From NCBI GenBank assembly GCA_031260045.1, contig JAIRKO010000057.1, positions 1-34,577 of the forward strand: 34,577 bases of DNA, read 5' to 3'. The position numbers and the translations under genes were made by a program. Origin of the DNA: Dysgonamonadaceae bacterium. Its GTDB lineage: Bacteria > Bacteroidota > Bacteroidia > Bacteroidales > Azobacteroidaceae. Positions 1 through 7,531 of the stretch are shown piece by piece. The notes under the pieces were generated by a model that was not told the DNA's origin, did no database searches, and worked only from the letters and a program-made list of their open reading frames with translations. Each line of letters opens with the position of its first letter. Position 1 is the stretch's first letter.

Positions 1-168
1 TTCGGGGTGAAAAGAACTGCGAACGTCGCGGTATTCGTCATTTTCCGTGATTTCAAGGTAGGCTTTATCGTTAGCGTCTTTCCATACCGTGTCAATTTGC
101 TCGTCATTGCAGGAAGCGAAAGCAAAAGCGGCGAGCAGGGGTATTGTCGAAAAAATAATTCGTTTCAT
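1..168 (-). CDS. Lipoprotein, N-terminal 56 residues only (possible FKBP-type prolyl isomerase)
   Basis: This gene runs off the left edge of the window. The ATG at 168-166 opens a 56-residue reading frame starting MKRIIFSTIPLLAAFAFASC, a signal peptide ending in a lipobox with the acylated cysteine at residue 20, so the product should be an envelope lipoprotein. The start overlaps the glyS stop as ATGA, which implies translational coupling. The mature part begins with an acidic stretch containing WKDANDKAYL. In Bacteroidales I recall an FKBP-type peptidyl-prolyl isomerase lipoprotein following glyS, and this N-terminus is compatible, but no catalytic domain is visible here. Lipoprotein nature is seen; the isomerase identity is inference from position. 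Confidence 0.7.
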   Translation of the reverse strand, partial: MKRIIFSTIPLLAAFAFASCNDEQIDTVWKDANDKAYLEITENDEYRDVRSSFHPE

Positions 169-1706
169 ATTGTTTTCAATAAATTTTTCATGCTGAGTTT
201 TTCTGCGATAACCTGCTCCAGCCGGACGATGGGGACGCGCTCCTGTTGCATCGTATCGCGGTAGCGAATTGTAACCTGATTGTCGACCAAACCGTCGTGG
301 TCGACGGTAACGCAATAAGGCGTTCCGATAGCGTCCTGCCTGCGATAGCGTTTCCCGATGGAATCTTTTTCGTCGTATTGACAGTGATATTCAAATTTCA
401 GGTTATCCATAATTTCCCGCGCTTTTTCGGGCAACCCGTCTTTTTTCACCAGCGGTAAAACGGCTAACTTGACGGGCGCAAGCGCCGGCGGGATTTTTAG
501 AACCGTCCGCGTTTCGCCGTCTTCCAATTTTTCTTCCGAATAAGCGCCGGTCAAAACGCTCAAAAACATCCTGTCCACGCCGATCGAAGTTTCAATCACA
601 TAAGGAACGTAAGACCTGTTGAGTTCGGGATCGAAGAACTGAATTTTCTTGCCCGAAAACTTTTCATGACTGCTCAAATCAAAATCGGTGCGGGAATGAA
701 TGCCCTCGACTTCCTTAAATCCGAAAGGCATTTCAAATTCGATGTCGGTAGCGGCATTGGCATAGTGCGCCAACTTGTCGTGGTCGTGGAAACGGTATTT
801 TTTATCGCCCAGTCCCAAGGCTTTGTGCCAGCGCATACGGGTTTGCTTCCACTTTTCAAACCACGCCGCTTCTTCGCCCGGACGCACAAAAAACTGCATT
901 TCCATCTGTTCAAATTCGCGCATCCTGAAAATAAATTGGCGGGCGACGATTTCGTTGCGAAATGCTTTCCCAATCTGGGCGATTCCGAAAGGAATTTTCA
1001 TGCGACCGCTTTTTTGCACGTTCAGGAAGTTGACAAAAATCCCCTGCGCCGTTTCGGGACGCAGGTAAATTTTCGTAGCGCCGTCGGCGGTCGAACCCAT
1101 TTCGGTTGAAAACATCAGGTTGAACCGACGAATTTCCGTCCAATTTCGGGTGCCGGATACCGGACACACAATTTCTTCGTCGATGATGATTTGCCGCAGT
1201 TCTTCGAGGTTTTCGTCGTTCAATGCTTTGGCGAAACGGGCGTGCAGGGCTGCCTTTTTGGCTTCGGTTTCCTGCACGCGGGGATTGGTTTCCCTAAATT
1301 TTTGTTCGTCAAACGCATCGCCGAAACGTTTGGCGGCTTTTTCCGTTTCCCGATTGATTTTATCTTCGTATTTTGCGATTTGTTCTTCAATCAGCACATC
1401 GGCGCGGTAGCGTTTTTTGGAATCTTTATTGTCGATGAGCGGGTCGTTGAAAGCGTCGACATGTCCCGACGCTTTCCAAACGGTGGGATGCATGAAAACG
1501 GCGGAGTCGATGCCCACAACATTTTCGTTCAGCAACGTCATGCTGTCCCACCAATATTTTTTGATGTTGTTTTTGAGTTCCACGCCGTTTTGCCCGTAAT
1601 CGTAAACGGCGCCCAGCCCATCGTAAATATCCGACGAGGGGAACACAAAACCATACTCTTTGCAATGGGAAACCAATTTTTTAAAAATTTCTTCTTGTGA
1701 TGCCAT
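165..1706 (-). CDS. glyS: Glycyl-tRNA synthetase, dimeric alpha2 type
   Basis: Charges tRNA-Gly with glycine in the cytoplasm. The 513-residue protein is the single-chain eukaryote/archaea-like class II enzyme rather than the alpha2beta2 form. Class II motif 2 is seen at about residues 249-270 (FRNEI...RQFIFRMREFEQME), motif 3 at about 370-383 (VIETSIGVDRMF), and the anticodon-binding domain fills about 415-505. A charged insert at about 90-175 is usual for this type. The start MASQEEIF is chosen because it aligns with the family N-terminus. The stop overlaps the next gene as ATGA. A tRNA-Gly gene lies at 26639-26711 of this window. Identification is secure; the symbol could also be given as glyQS. 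Confidence 0.97.
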   Translation of the reverse strand: MASQEEIFKKLVSHCKEYGFVFPSSDIYDGLGAVYDYGQNGVELKNNIKKYWWDSMTLLNENVVGIDSAVFMHPTVWKASGHVDAFNDPLIDNKDSKKRYRADVLIEEQIAKYEDKINRETEKAAKRFGDAFDEQKFRETNPRVQETEAKKAALHARFAKALNDENLEELRQIIIDEEIVCPVSGTRNWTEIRRFNLMFSTEMGSTADGATKIYLRPETAQGIFVNFLNVQKSGRMKIPFGIAQIGKAFRNEIVARQFIFRMREFEQMEMQFFVRPGEEAAWFEKWKQTRMRWHKALGLGDKKYRFHDHDKLAHYANAATDIEFEMPFGFKEVEGIHSRTDFDLSSHEKFSGKKIQFFDPELNRSYVPYVIETSIGVDRMFLSVLTGAYSEEKLEDGETRTVLKIPPALAPVKLAVLPLVKKDGLPEKAREIMDNLKFEYHCQYDEKDSIGKRYRRQDAIGTPYCVTVDHDGLVDNQVTIRYRDTMQQERVPIVRLEQVIAEKLSMKNLLKTI

Positions 1707-1728
1707 ATTTTAAATTTTAATTAGGGCG

Positions 1729-1736
1729 CAAAGTAA
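1729..1736 (-). promoter_or_regulatory. Possible -7 box for glyS
   Basis: On the minus strand this reads TTACTTTG, one base off the Bacteroidota -7 consensus TAnnTTTG, about 23 bases before the glyS ATG. I see no clear -33 TTTG at 19-21 bases, so this is a weak call. Confidence 0.3.
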
Positions 1737-1804
1737 GTTATTTTTTTTAATTAAGTAAAATTTCTGCGGATGGGTGGATTTGGCTTTGCCGATAATGCAT
1801 GGCT

Positions 1805-2746
1805 CTACCACGCTCGCAAAAGCCCCAATGCACGGTTATACTCCTCAACAATCTGTTTCATAATCGTTTCGACCGGCTCAATGCCGTCGATCAGCGATGC
1901 AATTTGTCCGATTTCGAGTTCGCCTTCCGTCAAATCGCCTTCAAAAATGCCGGTTTTGGAACGTCCCTGTCCCAATAGTTGAAGTAATTCGTCGGCTGGA
2001 GCGCCCCTGTCTTCCGCTTCTTTCACGCGGGCGAAAAACGGGTTTCTAACCATCCGCGTGGGCGATAATTTCTTCAATGCCAAAAGCGTATCCCCTTCTT
2101 CCAATTTTGTACAATGTTCTTTAAACCGAATATCGGCAGAACTTTCTTCCGAAAGGGCAAAGCGCGTACCGATTTGCACCCCGTCGGCGCCCAAACTCAT
2201 CGCAGCCAGCGCGCCGGCTCCGGTGGCAATACCTCCTGCGGCGATTAACGGCAAGCCGGTTGCCCGCCTCACTTGCGGAATTAGCGCCATTGTGGTTGTT
2301 TCCTCTTTCCCGTTGTGTCCTCCGGCTTCAAAACCTTCAGCGACAACTGCGTCCACACCGGCTTCTTCGGCTTTCAGGGCAAATTTGGAACTGGAAACGA
2401 CATGTACGACAGTTATTCCCTGATCTTTCAATTGTTTAGTCCATGTTTTCGGATTGCCTGCCGAACTGAAAACTATTTTCACGCCCTCTTCCATGATCGT
2501 TTTTATGATTCCTTCGGCTTCACGGTAAATCAGCGGTACATTCACGCCGAAAGGCTTGTCGGTAGCCGATTTGCATTTACGGATGTGTTCGCGCAATAAA
2601 TCGGGCGTCATGGATCCTGCGCCCAAAAGACCTAATCCGCCGTTGTTACTCACGGCTGAGGCGAGACGCCAACCGCAACACCATACCATTCCGCCCTGTA
2701 TGACGGGGTATTTTATTTTGAAAAGATTTGTTATTTTGTTTTCCAT
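1805..2746 (-). CDS. FabK-like enoyl-ACP reductase / nitronate monooxygenase family flavoprotein
   Basis: A 313-residue FMN-dependent TIM-barrel enzyme of the 2-nitropropane dioxygenase/FabK family. Near the N-terminus is the FMN-site motif YPVIQGGMVW (residues 13-22), followed by NNGGLGLLGAG (34-44). AEGFEAGGHNG (136-146) contains His144, the conserved family histidine, and GADGVQIGTRF (186-196) binds phosphate. The layout closely follows Streptococcus FabK as I remember it, which favours a role as enoyl-ACP reductase in fatty acid synthesis, but nitronate oxidation cannot be excluded from sequence. The reading frame stays open for 22 more codons upstream (to 2812), but MENKITNLFK is the family-like start, and the start at 2812 would lie upstream of the promoter at 2774-2805. 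Monocistronic by position. Confidence 0.88.
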   Translation of the reverse strand: MENKITNLFKIKYPVIQGGMVWCCGWRLASAVSNNGGLGLLGAGSMTPDLLREHIRKCKSATDKPFGVNVPLIYREAEGIIKTIMEEGVKIVFSSAGNPKTWTKQLKDQGITVVHVVSSSKFALKAEEAGVDAVVAEGFEAGGHNGKEETTTMALIPQVRRATGLPLIAAGGIATGAGALAAMSLGADGVQIGTRFALSEESSADIRFKEHCTKLEEGDTLLALKKLSPTRMVRNPFFARVKEAEDRGAPADELLQLLGQGRSKTGIFEGDLTEGELEIGQIASLIDGIEPVETIMKQIVEEYNRALGLLRAW

Positions 2747-2773
2747 TGCAAATAATTTTAATAAACAATTACA

Positions 2774-2805
2774 CAAAACTACTGTTTTTCCGTCATTTGT
2801 CCAAA
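2774..2805 (-). promoter_or_regulatory. Bacteroidota sigma-ABfr-type promoter of the FabK-like gene
   Basis: The minus strand has TTTG (2805-2802), a 20-base spacer, then TAGTTTTG (2781-2774), a full match to the TTTG / TAnnTTTG promoter pattern. The predicted transcript start lies about 20 bases before the ATG at 2746, which supports that start over the upstream one. Confidence 0.75.
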
Positions 2806-2924
2806 TTCGCAAATTTGATATGTCTGTGAAAATTTGCGTAATCTTGTGGACAATGAATTATTCAAAGGCAAAAGGATTATACTCCTCAAAAAATATACTT
2901 CTACTACAATTTATATTGTTGACT

Positions 2925-3182
2925 TTATAGTTTGCAATGAATACCTCCATTTAAGTAAGTAGACAGCATTTTTTCGGATATTGCTTCAATTGGATCTCCG
3001 CAAAATGGAGGTTTATCCGTTTTAAATACAACAATATCGTACATTTTTCTCCATTCCGATTGATCGAAAGAACAACATTCATTAACAAAGCATAAGGGAA
3101 AATTTTTCCCCTGAAATTCTTTGATTTTTAAATCATACATTTTCATATTCAATGGCAGTACTCCTGATAAATAGGGAGACAT
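2925..3182 (-). CDS. Small hypothetical protein, possibly a gene fragment
   Basis: An 85-codon reading frame starting MSPYLSGVLP, with further possible starts at residues 13 and 15 (MKMYDLKIKE). It is hydrophilic, has four cysteines (positions 31, 36, 37 and 61) and no signal peptide or membrane segment. I do not recognise a family. Its base composition is clearly more A+T-rich than the neighbours, and it starts where an IS1595 transposase remnant ends. A full promoter match sits 50 bases upstream inside that remnant (3233-3263), which is the main argument for expression. It may be a real accessory gene, or the tail of a gene cut by the insertion. Confidence 0.4.
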   Translation of the reverse strand: MSPYLSGVLPLNMKMYDLKIKEFQGKNFPLCFVNECCSFDQSEWRKMYDIVVFKTDKPPFCGDPIEAISEKMLSTYLNGGIHCKL

Positions 3183-3196
3183 AATATTTTCACTAT

Positions 3197-3386
3197 AGAT
3201 AACTTTAACGGCTTATTTCTAAAATTTTTGAGCAAAAATAGGTATAAATTATGATTTCTCAAATTGTACCTAAATTCGCACTCTTTAGATATGTAAATAG
3301 AAGTTGTGTTTATGCACTCCCCTAAATTTTGCTAACCTGACTTTACAGAGCCCCCAAAAGTTCTCAATACCATTGATATGATTGTG
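3197..3386 (-). pseudogene. IS1595-family transposase, C-terminal remnant with a frameshift
   Basis: Reading the minus strand from 3386, the frame gives HNHINGIENFWG followed by LCKVRLAKFRG, the hallmark end of the catalytic domain of IS1595-family DDE transposases, then a stop at 3287-3285 after FYLHI. A different frame immediately continues with KECEFRYNLRNHNLY and then LLKNFRNKPLKLS, which is the normal end of these transposases, so a small indel near 3290 broke the gene. The N-terminal two thirds are missing: upstream of about 3387 the plus strand carries another gene's tail. This is a dead, truncated mobile-element relic. I could not define terminal inverted repeats or a target duplication. 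Confidence 0.78.
3233..3263 (-). promoter_or_regulatory. Promoter-like element inside the transposase remnant
   Basis: The minus strand reads TTTG (3263-3260), 19 bases, TATTTTTG (3240-3233), a full TTTG / TAnnTTTG match about 50 bases before the ATG of the small ORF at 3182. The same bases encode the decayed C-terminus of the transposase, and the region is A+T-rich, so a chance match is possible. Confidence 0.5.
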
Positions 3387-3609
3387 TCCTACGGCAAATG
3401 TCGGCGTATTTTTCGACCAACAGGGCGCGACCGCTTCGCTGAAAGTCGCCGTTATATCGGAAAATGGTCCGAAGCGGATTTCTTGCCTTACGCCGGCTTT
3501 GTTGGCGGGGAAGACTTATACGCTGCGCATCGTTACGCGGTATTCCAGTGGCGGAAAACAGCTCAAAGACCTGCGCACCATTGTTTATAATCTGCCGATA
3601 AAAAGTTAA
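3385..3609 (+). pseudogene. C-terminal fragment of a DUF4469-type (HU-like) DNA-binding protein
   Basis: A plus-strand frame without a proper start gives ANVGVFFDQQG, then TPALLAGKTYTLRIVTRYSS, then LKDLRTIVYNLPIKS and a stop at 3607-3609. This resembles the Ig-like C-terminal domain (DUF4469) of Bacteroidota DNA-binding-domain proteins, where the pattern is roughly 'P.LPAG.Y.L.V.T.YS....LK.PRT..Y'. The N-terminal HU-like half is absent and the fragment abuts the transposase relic at about 3385, so the gene was probably cut by that insertion or a later deletion. The remaining bases 3610-3725 show nothing else I can support. Family assignment is from memory of the pattern and is moderate. Confidence 0.5.
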
Positions 3610-3725
3610 GTCGCAGGGTAACACCCGTACCCAACCGGCAACCGTCCATCGCGTCCCAAAAGTCCCTTGTTGAGGACAATTGGGACACGTGGGACAGTTT
3701 TGGGCGATCAGCTGCAAAGCCCACC

Positions 3726-5042
3726 TTAATCATTCACCATCATTCTCACCCGCCACGCTTGCGGATACAGGTTATTAGCCCTGCTCCAAATATTCTTCAC
3801 AAACCCCAGCGGATGGTTCTGATAAGTTACCGCCACAAATCCGGACGGAAGCGCCGTCGGAATATCGCGTAACGGTTCTTTCCGCAAGTACTTCAAGGCG
3901 GCGTCCCTATTCAGTTCCCAACGCGGGAAAGCGGTTTCGGACAATGCCGTCGACATCGCCAGCGCGTGGTTCGGTATCGCGTCTTTCCCCTTGATTTCCC
4001 CTAAGGCGACGCCCGCCGACAGCATCCGCAACGACTTCTTCAGGTACAGATATTCCCTGTAACGGGTTGCCGGAAACGCAAGCGCGGCGTTGTTTTCCGA
4101 AAAGAAAACGTACTCGCCGGGCGCGGAAAGCCATTGGGAAAACGGTAGGGTAAGGGTTGTTTCCATGCGGCGGGGCGCGGCGTCAGGGGGGCGTTCCGGC
4201 TCGCCGCTACGCCTTAGCGCGGCGATGAAAAACCCCTCCCCCTTTGTTTTGTGGGGCATGAAACGGCGGGGCGGTTCCAAGAGTTCCGCGCCGAAGTCTT
4301 GGCAAATGTGGTCGACGTTGTCTTCATTTTCTTCGCGGTTGTAGGTGCAGGTGCTGTAAATCAGCAGTCCGCCGGGTTTTAGGGCAGGCAGAACGTCGGC
4401 GATGATTTGCCTTTGCCGACCGGCGCAGCACTCCACGTTCCGCTCCGACCATTCCGCGATGGCTACGGGGTCTTTCCTGAACATCCCTTCGCCCGAACAG
4501 GGCAAATCACAAACGATTACGTCGAAAAACGCTTTTAGTTTCCCCACCTCCGCCGCCGATGCGTTGGTAACGACAGTGTGCGGATTTCCCCATTTAATCA
4601 GGTTTTCCAACAAGATGGCGGCGCGCGGACGAACCGTTTCGTTGGCGACCAGCAGGCTTCCTTCCGGCAACATCGCCGAGAGGTGCGTTGATTTTCCGCC
4701 GGGGGCTGCGCACAAATCCAGCGTTACAGCCGCTTCCAGGACATACTTCGTTATGAAATATTCCAAAAACATGGACGACGCCTCCTGCACATAGTAGCAA
4801 CCGGCGTGGAAAAGCGGGTCAAGCGTGAAACGCGGGCGGCGGCGGAGGTAATAGGCGTTTGACGCCCACGCGACGGGGGATTCCGGTTCAAAAACCGTCG
4901 GAGGCAGGCGGTTGGCGTTCGTTTTTTGCGGATTCCAGCGGATACTCGTCGGCGGCTCGCAGCGGAGCGCCTGCTCGAAAGCTTCCCATTCTTTGCCGAG
5001 TAGCGCTTTTGTTTGGGAAATGAATGCTGCGGGGAGTTGCAT
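3726..5042 (-). CDS. rsmF: 16S rRNA m5C methyltransferase, RsmF/NOL1-NOP2-Sun family
   Basis: SAM-dependent RNA cytosine-5 methyltransferase, 438 residues. The SAM-binding motif I is LDLCAAPGGKST (about residues 108-119). The two family cysteines are present: motif IV PCSGEG (Cys182) and motif VI IYSTCTYN (Cys232, the nucleophile). The C-terminal third ends in GFVAVTYQNHPLGFVKNIW, the PUA-like RNA-binding module of RsmF-type proteins. The start MQLPAAFISQ is preferred over an ATG 17 codons upstream (5093) because the family begins near this point. The exact rRNA target cannot be read from sequence; RsmF (YebU) C1407 is the best guess. It probably stands alone, with a palindromic repeat between it and hisD. 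Confidence 0.9.
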   Translation of the reverse strand: MQLPAAFISQTKALLGKEWEAFEQALRCEPPTSIRWNPQKTNANRLPPTVFEPESPVAWASNAYYLRRRPRFTLDPLFHAGCYYVQEASSMFLEYFITKYVLEAAVTLDLCAAPGGKSTHLSAMLPEGSLLVANETVRPRAAILLENLIKWGNPHTVVTNASAAEVGKLKAFFDVIVCDLPCSGEGMFRKDPVAIAEWSERNVECCAGRQRQIIADVLPALKPGGLLIYSTCTYNREENEDNVDHICQDFGAELLEPPRRFMPHKTKGEGFFIAALRRSGEPERPPDAAPRRMETTLTLPFSQWLSAPGEYVFFSENNAALAFPATRYREYLYLKKSLRMLSAGVALGEIKGKDAIPNHALAMSTALSETAFPRWELNRDAALKYLRKEPLRDIPTALPSGFVAVTYQNHPLGFVKNIWSRANNLYPQAWRVRMMVND

Positions 5043-5100
5043 GGGGTATTGTTTTTTGTTCACTTTGCGGGGATTTCCGAAAACGTTTTTCAACCTCGCC

Positions 5101-5188
5101 GCGTCATTGCGAACCGCGAAGCGGTGAAGCGCAATCCAGAATTATGCTGCGGTCTGGATTGCTTCAGGCTTTGCCTTCGCAATGACGG
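5101..5188. repeat. Palindromic intergenic repeat, copy 1 (complete)
   Basis: The left arm starts GCGTCATTGCGAACCGCGAA and ends in GCAATCCAG; the right arm starts CTGGATTGCTTCAGGC and ends in CGCAATGACG. The arms are imperfect inverted copies around a short A+T-rich centre, so the element would fold into a long hairpin in RNA. It fills the 160-base gap between hisD and the rsmF start. Related copies are at 16005, 17217, 21234, 28871 and 31014. Confidence 0.85.
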
Positions 5189-5203
5189 CTACGGTATTAC
5201 GCA

Positions 5204-6484
5204 TTAGCGCATCATTCGGAGTAGCACGGCATTTTTATGGGCTGTCATCTGTTCGTTTTCCGCTAAAATCCCGATGGTTGCCCCCAAATGTCGTATGCCG
5301 TCTTTTGAAATCTCTTGAAAGGTGATTTTCTTCGTGAAACTGTCTAAGTTAACGCCGCTGTACATGCGGGCGTAGCCGTTTGTCGGCAGGGTGTGGTTAG
5401 TTCCAGAGGCGTAGTCGCCCGCGCTTTCGGGGGTGTAGTGTCCGAGAAACACCGAGCCGGCATTGGTAATTTGGTCGGCAAGTGAGCGGTAGTCCTTTGT
5501 TTCAATAATTAGATGTTCCGGCGCGTACAGGTTGGTCAGTTCGACGATTTCTTCGCGGGTGCGCAACACAATGATGCGGCTGTGGGCAAGCGACTTTTCC
5601 GCCTGTTCCTTTCGCGGCAGCGTATTTAACTGGCTGAGAACTTCCCGCGCAACGGCTTCGGCGAGCGTTTCGGACGTTGTGAGCAAAATCGCCTGACTGT
5701 CGGCGCCATGCTCGGCTTGCGAGAGCAAATCGGCGGCGACAAAATCGGGATGCGCCGTTTCGTCGGCAATGACTTCCACTTCCGAAGGACCGGCGGGCAT
5801 GTCGATGGCGACTTCTTTCAAACCGACCGCCTGCTTGGCAGCCGTTACGTATTGATTGCCTGGACCGAATATTTTATATACTTTGGGAACGCTTTCCGTG
5901 CCGTAAGCCATCGCGCCGATAGCCTGTGCACCGCCGATTTTGAAGATTTTATCCACGCCCGTCGCTTCCGCTGCGAAAATCACGGCAGGGTGAATTTTCC
6001 CGTCTTTGTCGGGCGGCGTGCAGAGAACGATTTCCCTGCAACCGGCAATTTTAGCGGGTATGGCAAGCATCAAAACGGTGGAAAACAACGGCGCCGTCCC
6101 GCCCGGAATGTAGAAACCGACCTTTTCGATGGCAACGGCTTTTTGCCGGCACACAACGCCCGGACTGGTTTCTATTTCCGCAAACGTTTGCTTTTGCGCC
6201 GCGTGGAACTTTTCGATATTGGCTTTTGCCTGTAAAATGGCTTGCTTCAAGGCTTGGGAAACTGCGGTTTTGGCTTCCGCTTTTTCCGCTTCGGAAAGGA
6301 GTAAAGCATCGGGGGTCGCGTGGTCAAATTCCCGTTCATAGCGGCGAACCGCCTCATCTCCGTTTGTCTTCACGTCGTCCAAAATCCCGCCAACCACGTC
6401 CGACAAACGGCTCGCATCCATAGACGGACGGCGGATTAACGCCTCCCACTCGCTTCGGGGCGGATAGTTAATTGTTTGCATCAT
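5204..6484 (-). CDS. hisD: Histidinol dehydrogenase
   Basis: Catalyses the last two steps of histidine biosynthesis (L-histidinol to L-histidine, NAD-dependent, zinc enzyme). The 426-residue length is normal. Seen motifs: FYIPGGTAPLFSTVLML (124-140), FGPGNQYVTAAKQAV (206-220), DMPAGPSEVEVIAD (228-241), LLSQAEHGADSQ (253-264, zinc ligands Gln256 and His259), YAPEHL (320-325, catalytic Glu323 and His324), and ESAGDYASGTNHTLPT (353-368, Asp357). His416 near the end is the last zinc ligand. The ATG at 6484 overlaps the hisG stop as ATGA; a second ATG follows at once. It is coupled to hisG, but no hisC or hisB follows. Confidence 0.96.
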   Translation of the reverse strand: MMQTINYPPRSEWEALIRRPSMDASRLSDVVGGILDDVKTNGDEAVRRYEREFDHATPDALLLSEAEKAEAKTAVSQALKQAILQAKANIEKFHAAQKQTFAEIETSPGVVCRQKAVAIEKVGFYIPGGTAPLFSTVLMLAIPAKIAGCREIVLCTPPDKDGKIHPAVIFAAEATGVDKIFKIGGAQAIGAMAYGTESVPKVYKIFGPGNQYVTAAKQAVGLKEVAIDMPAGPSEVEVIADETAHPDFVAADLLSQAEHGADSQAILLTTSETLAEAVAREVLSQLNTLPRKEQAEKSLAHSRIIVLRTREEIVELTNLYAPEHLIIETKDYRSLADQITNAGSVFLGHYTPESAGDYASGTNHTLPTNGYARMYSGVNLDSFTKKITFQEISKDGIRHLGATIGILAENEQMTAHKNAVLLRMMR

Positions 6485-7332
6485 AAAATCATTTTTTCGA
6501 TTGGAACGACCAGAATGCCCTCTGTGCCTAAGTTCTTCAGTTTGCCGATGATTTCCCAAAACCGTTTTTCGTCGATAACCGAATGTACGGAACTCCAGCC
6601 TTCCTGCGCCAGCGGGACAACCGTCGGGCTGCGCATACCGGGAAGGATGTTGAATATTTCGGGCAAAACGCTGTTGGGCGCGTTCAGCAGGATGTACTTT
6701 TTATCTTCGGCGGTTTGCACGGCGTCGACCCTGAAAATCAGTTCTTTGAGTATCCGCTCTTTTTCCCCGTTCAGCGATTTGTTGGCGATTAATACCGCTT
6801 CCGAATGTAGCGCCGTTTCCACTTCCTTCAAATGGTTGCTCATTAAGGTGCTACCCGAACTGACGATGTCGAAAATGGCGTCGGCAAGACCGATGCCCGG
6901 CGCAATTTCCACCGAGCCGCTAATGGTGTGAATCTCCGCCTTTATCGCGTTCTTCTTCAGAAAATCGGAGAGGACGACCGGATAGGAAGTGGCGATTTTT
7001 TTTCCGTTGAACCAACTGAGGGTTTTATAATCTTCTTCCTTCGGTATGGCTAAGGAAAGGCGGCATTTGCCGAAACCCAGCCGTTTGATCATTTCGGCGC
7101 CGCCCTGTTTCTCCAGAAACTCGTTTTCGCCGACAATTCCTGCGTCGGCAACACCGTCGGCTACTGCCTGCGGAATATCGTCGTCCCGCAGGAATAGCAG
7201 TTCGGCGGGGAAATCTTTTGCCGGAATCAGTAGCGTTCTTTTTGCGGATGGTAATCTAACTCCCGCTTCTTGCAGGAGGTTTAGCGTTTCTTCGTTTAGG
7301 CGACCTTTGCCCTGTATTGCAATACGTAACAT
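6481..7332 (-). CDS. hisG: ATP phosphoribosyltransferase, long form
   Basis: First and committed step of histidine biosynthesis, joining ATP and PRPP. At 283 residues it is the long (HisG_L) form, with a C-terminal ACT-like domain for feedback inhibition by histidine, so no HisZ partner is needed. The N-terminus LRIAIQGKGRLNEETLNLL, the segment VADGVADAGIVGENEF, and the PRPP-binding region LADAIFDIVSSGSTLMSN are typical; the C-terminal regulatory part includes LPGMRSPTVVPL. The start codon lies 38 bases from a TACTTTTG promoter box. It forms a two-gene unit with hisD through a 4-base overlap. Confidence 0.96.
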   Translation of the reverse strand: MLRIAIQGKGRLNEETLNLLQEAGVRLPSAKRTLLIPAKDFPAELLFLRDDDIPQAVADGVADAGIVGENEFLEKQGGAEMIKRLGFGKCRLSLAIPKEEDYKTLSWFNGKKIATSYPVVLSDFLKKNAIKAEIHTISGSVEIAPGIGLADAIFDIVSSGSTLMSNHLKEVETALHSEAVLIANKSLNGEKERILKELIFRVDAVQTAEDKKYILLNAPNSVLPEIFNILPGMRSPTVVPLAQEGWSSVHSVIDEKRFWEIIGKLKNLGTEGILVVPIEKMIL

Positions 7333-7369
7333 ATTTCGGATATTGTTTGTTTACTATAAAAATTGGGTG

Positions 7370-7377
7370 CAAAAGTA
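7370..7377 (-). promoter_or_regulatory. -7 box of the hisGD promoter
   Basis: The minus strand reads TACTTTTG, a full match to TAnnTTTG, 38 bases before the hisG ATG. No TTTG is seen at the usual upstream spacing, so the -33 element is weak or absent. Confidence 0.5.
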
Positions 7378-7429
7378 CGAAAAAAAATCTATTGTATGGG
7401 TGTGGGGTGATATTGTTGTGGCTTTGCGG

Positions 7430-7468
7430 CGTCATTGCGGGGATTGCGGGTCAAGCCCGCAATGCCGG
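7430..7468. repeat. Short palindromic repeat between hisG and mfd
   Basis: The plus strand reads CGTCATTGCGGGGATTGCGG followed by GTCAAGCCCGCAATGCCGG; TTGCGGGTCAAGCCCGCAA is a near-perfect palindrome. It shares the CGTCATTGCG head with the larger repeat family in this window but has a different body. It lies between divergent promoters. Confidence 0.65.
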
Positions 7469-7509
7469 AAATAGCAGCCCGCACTCTTCATAGTATAACG
7501 GTTTTTGCG

Positions 7510-7517
7510 TACATTTG
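7510..7517 (+). promoter_or_regulatory. -7 box of the mfd promoter
   Basis: TACATTTG on the plus strand fits TAnnTTTG and ends 14 bases before the TTG at 7532. A possible earlier TTG start at 7505 would overlap this box and precede the transcript start, which argues for 7532. No -33 TTTG is evident. Confidence 0.5.
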
Positions 7518-7531
7518 CAAAAATTTTCAAC

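Noticed and set aside
2747-2812. 22-codon N-terminal extension of the FabK-like protein
   Set aside because: A complete promoter lies at 2774-2805, so the upstream start would not be transcribed, and the extension has no family match.
3364-3717. 117-codon minus-strand ORF covering the DUF4469 remnant
   Set aside because: It is in a different frame from the transposase relic and antisense to the DUF4469-like tail; its sequence shows no domain.
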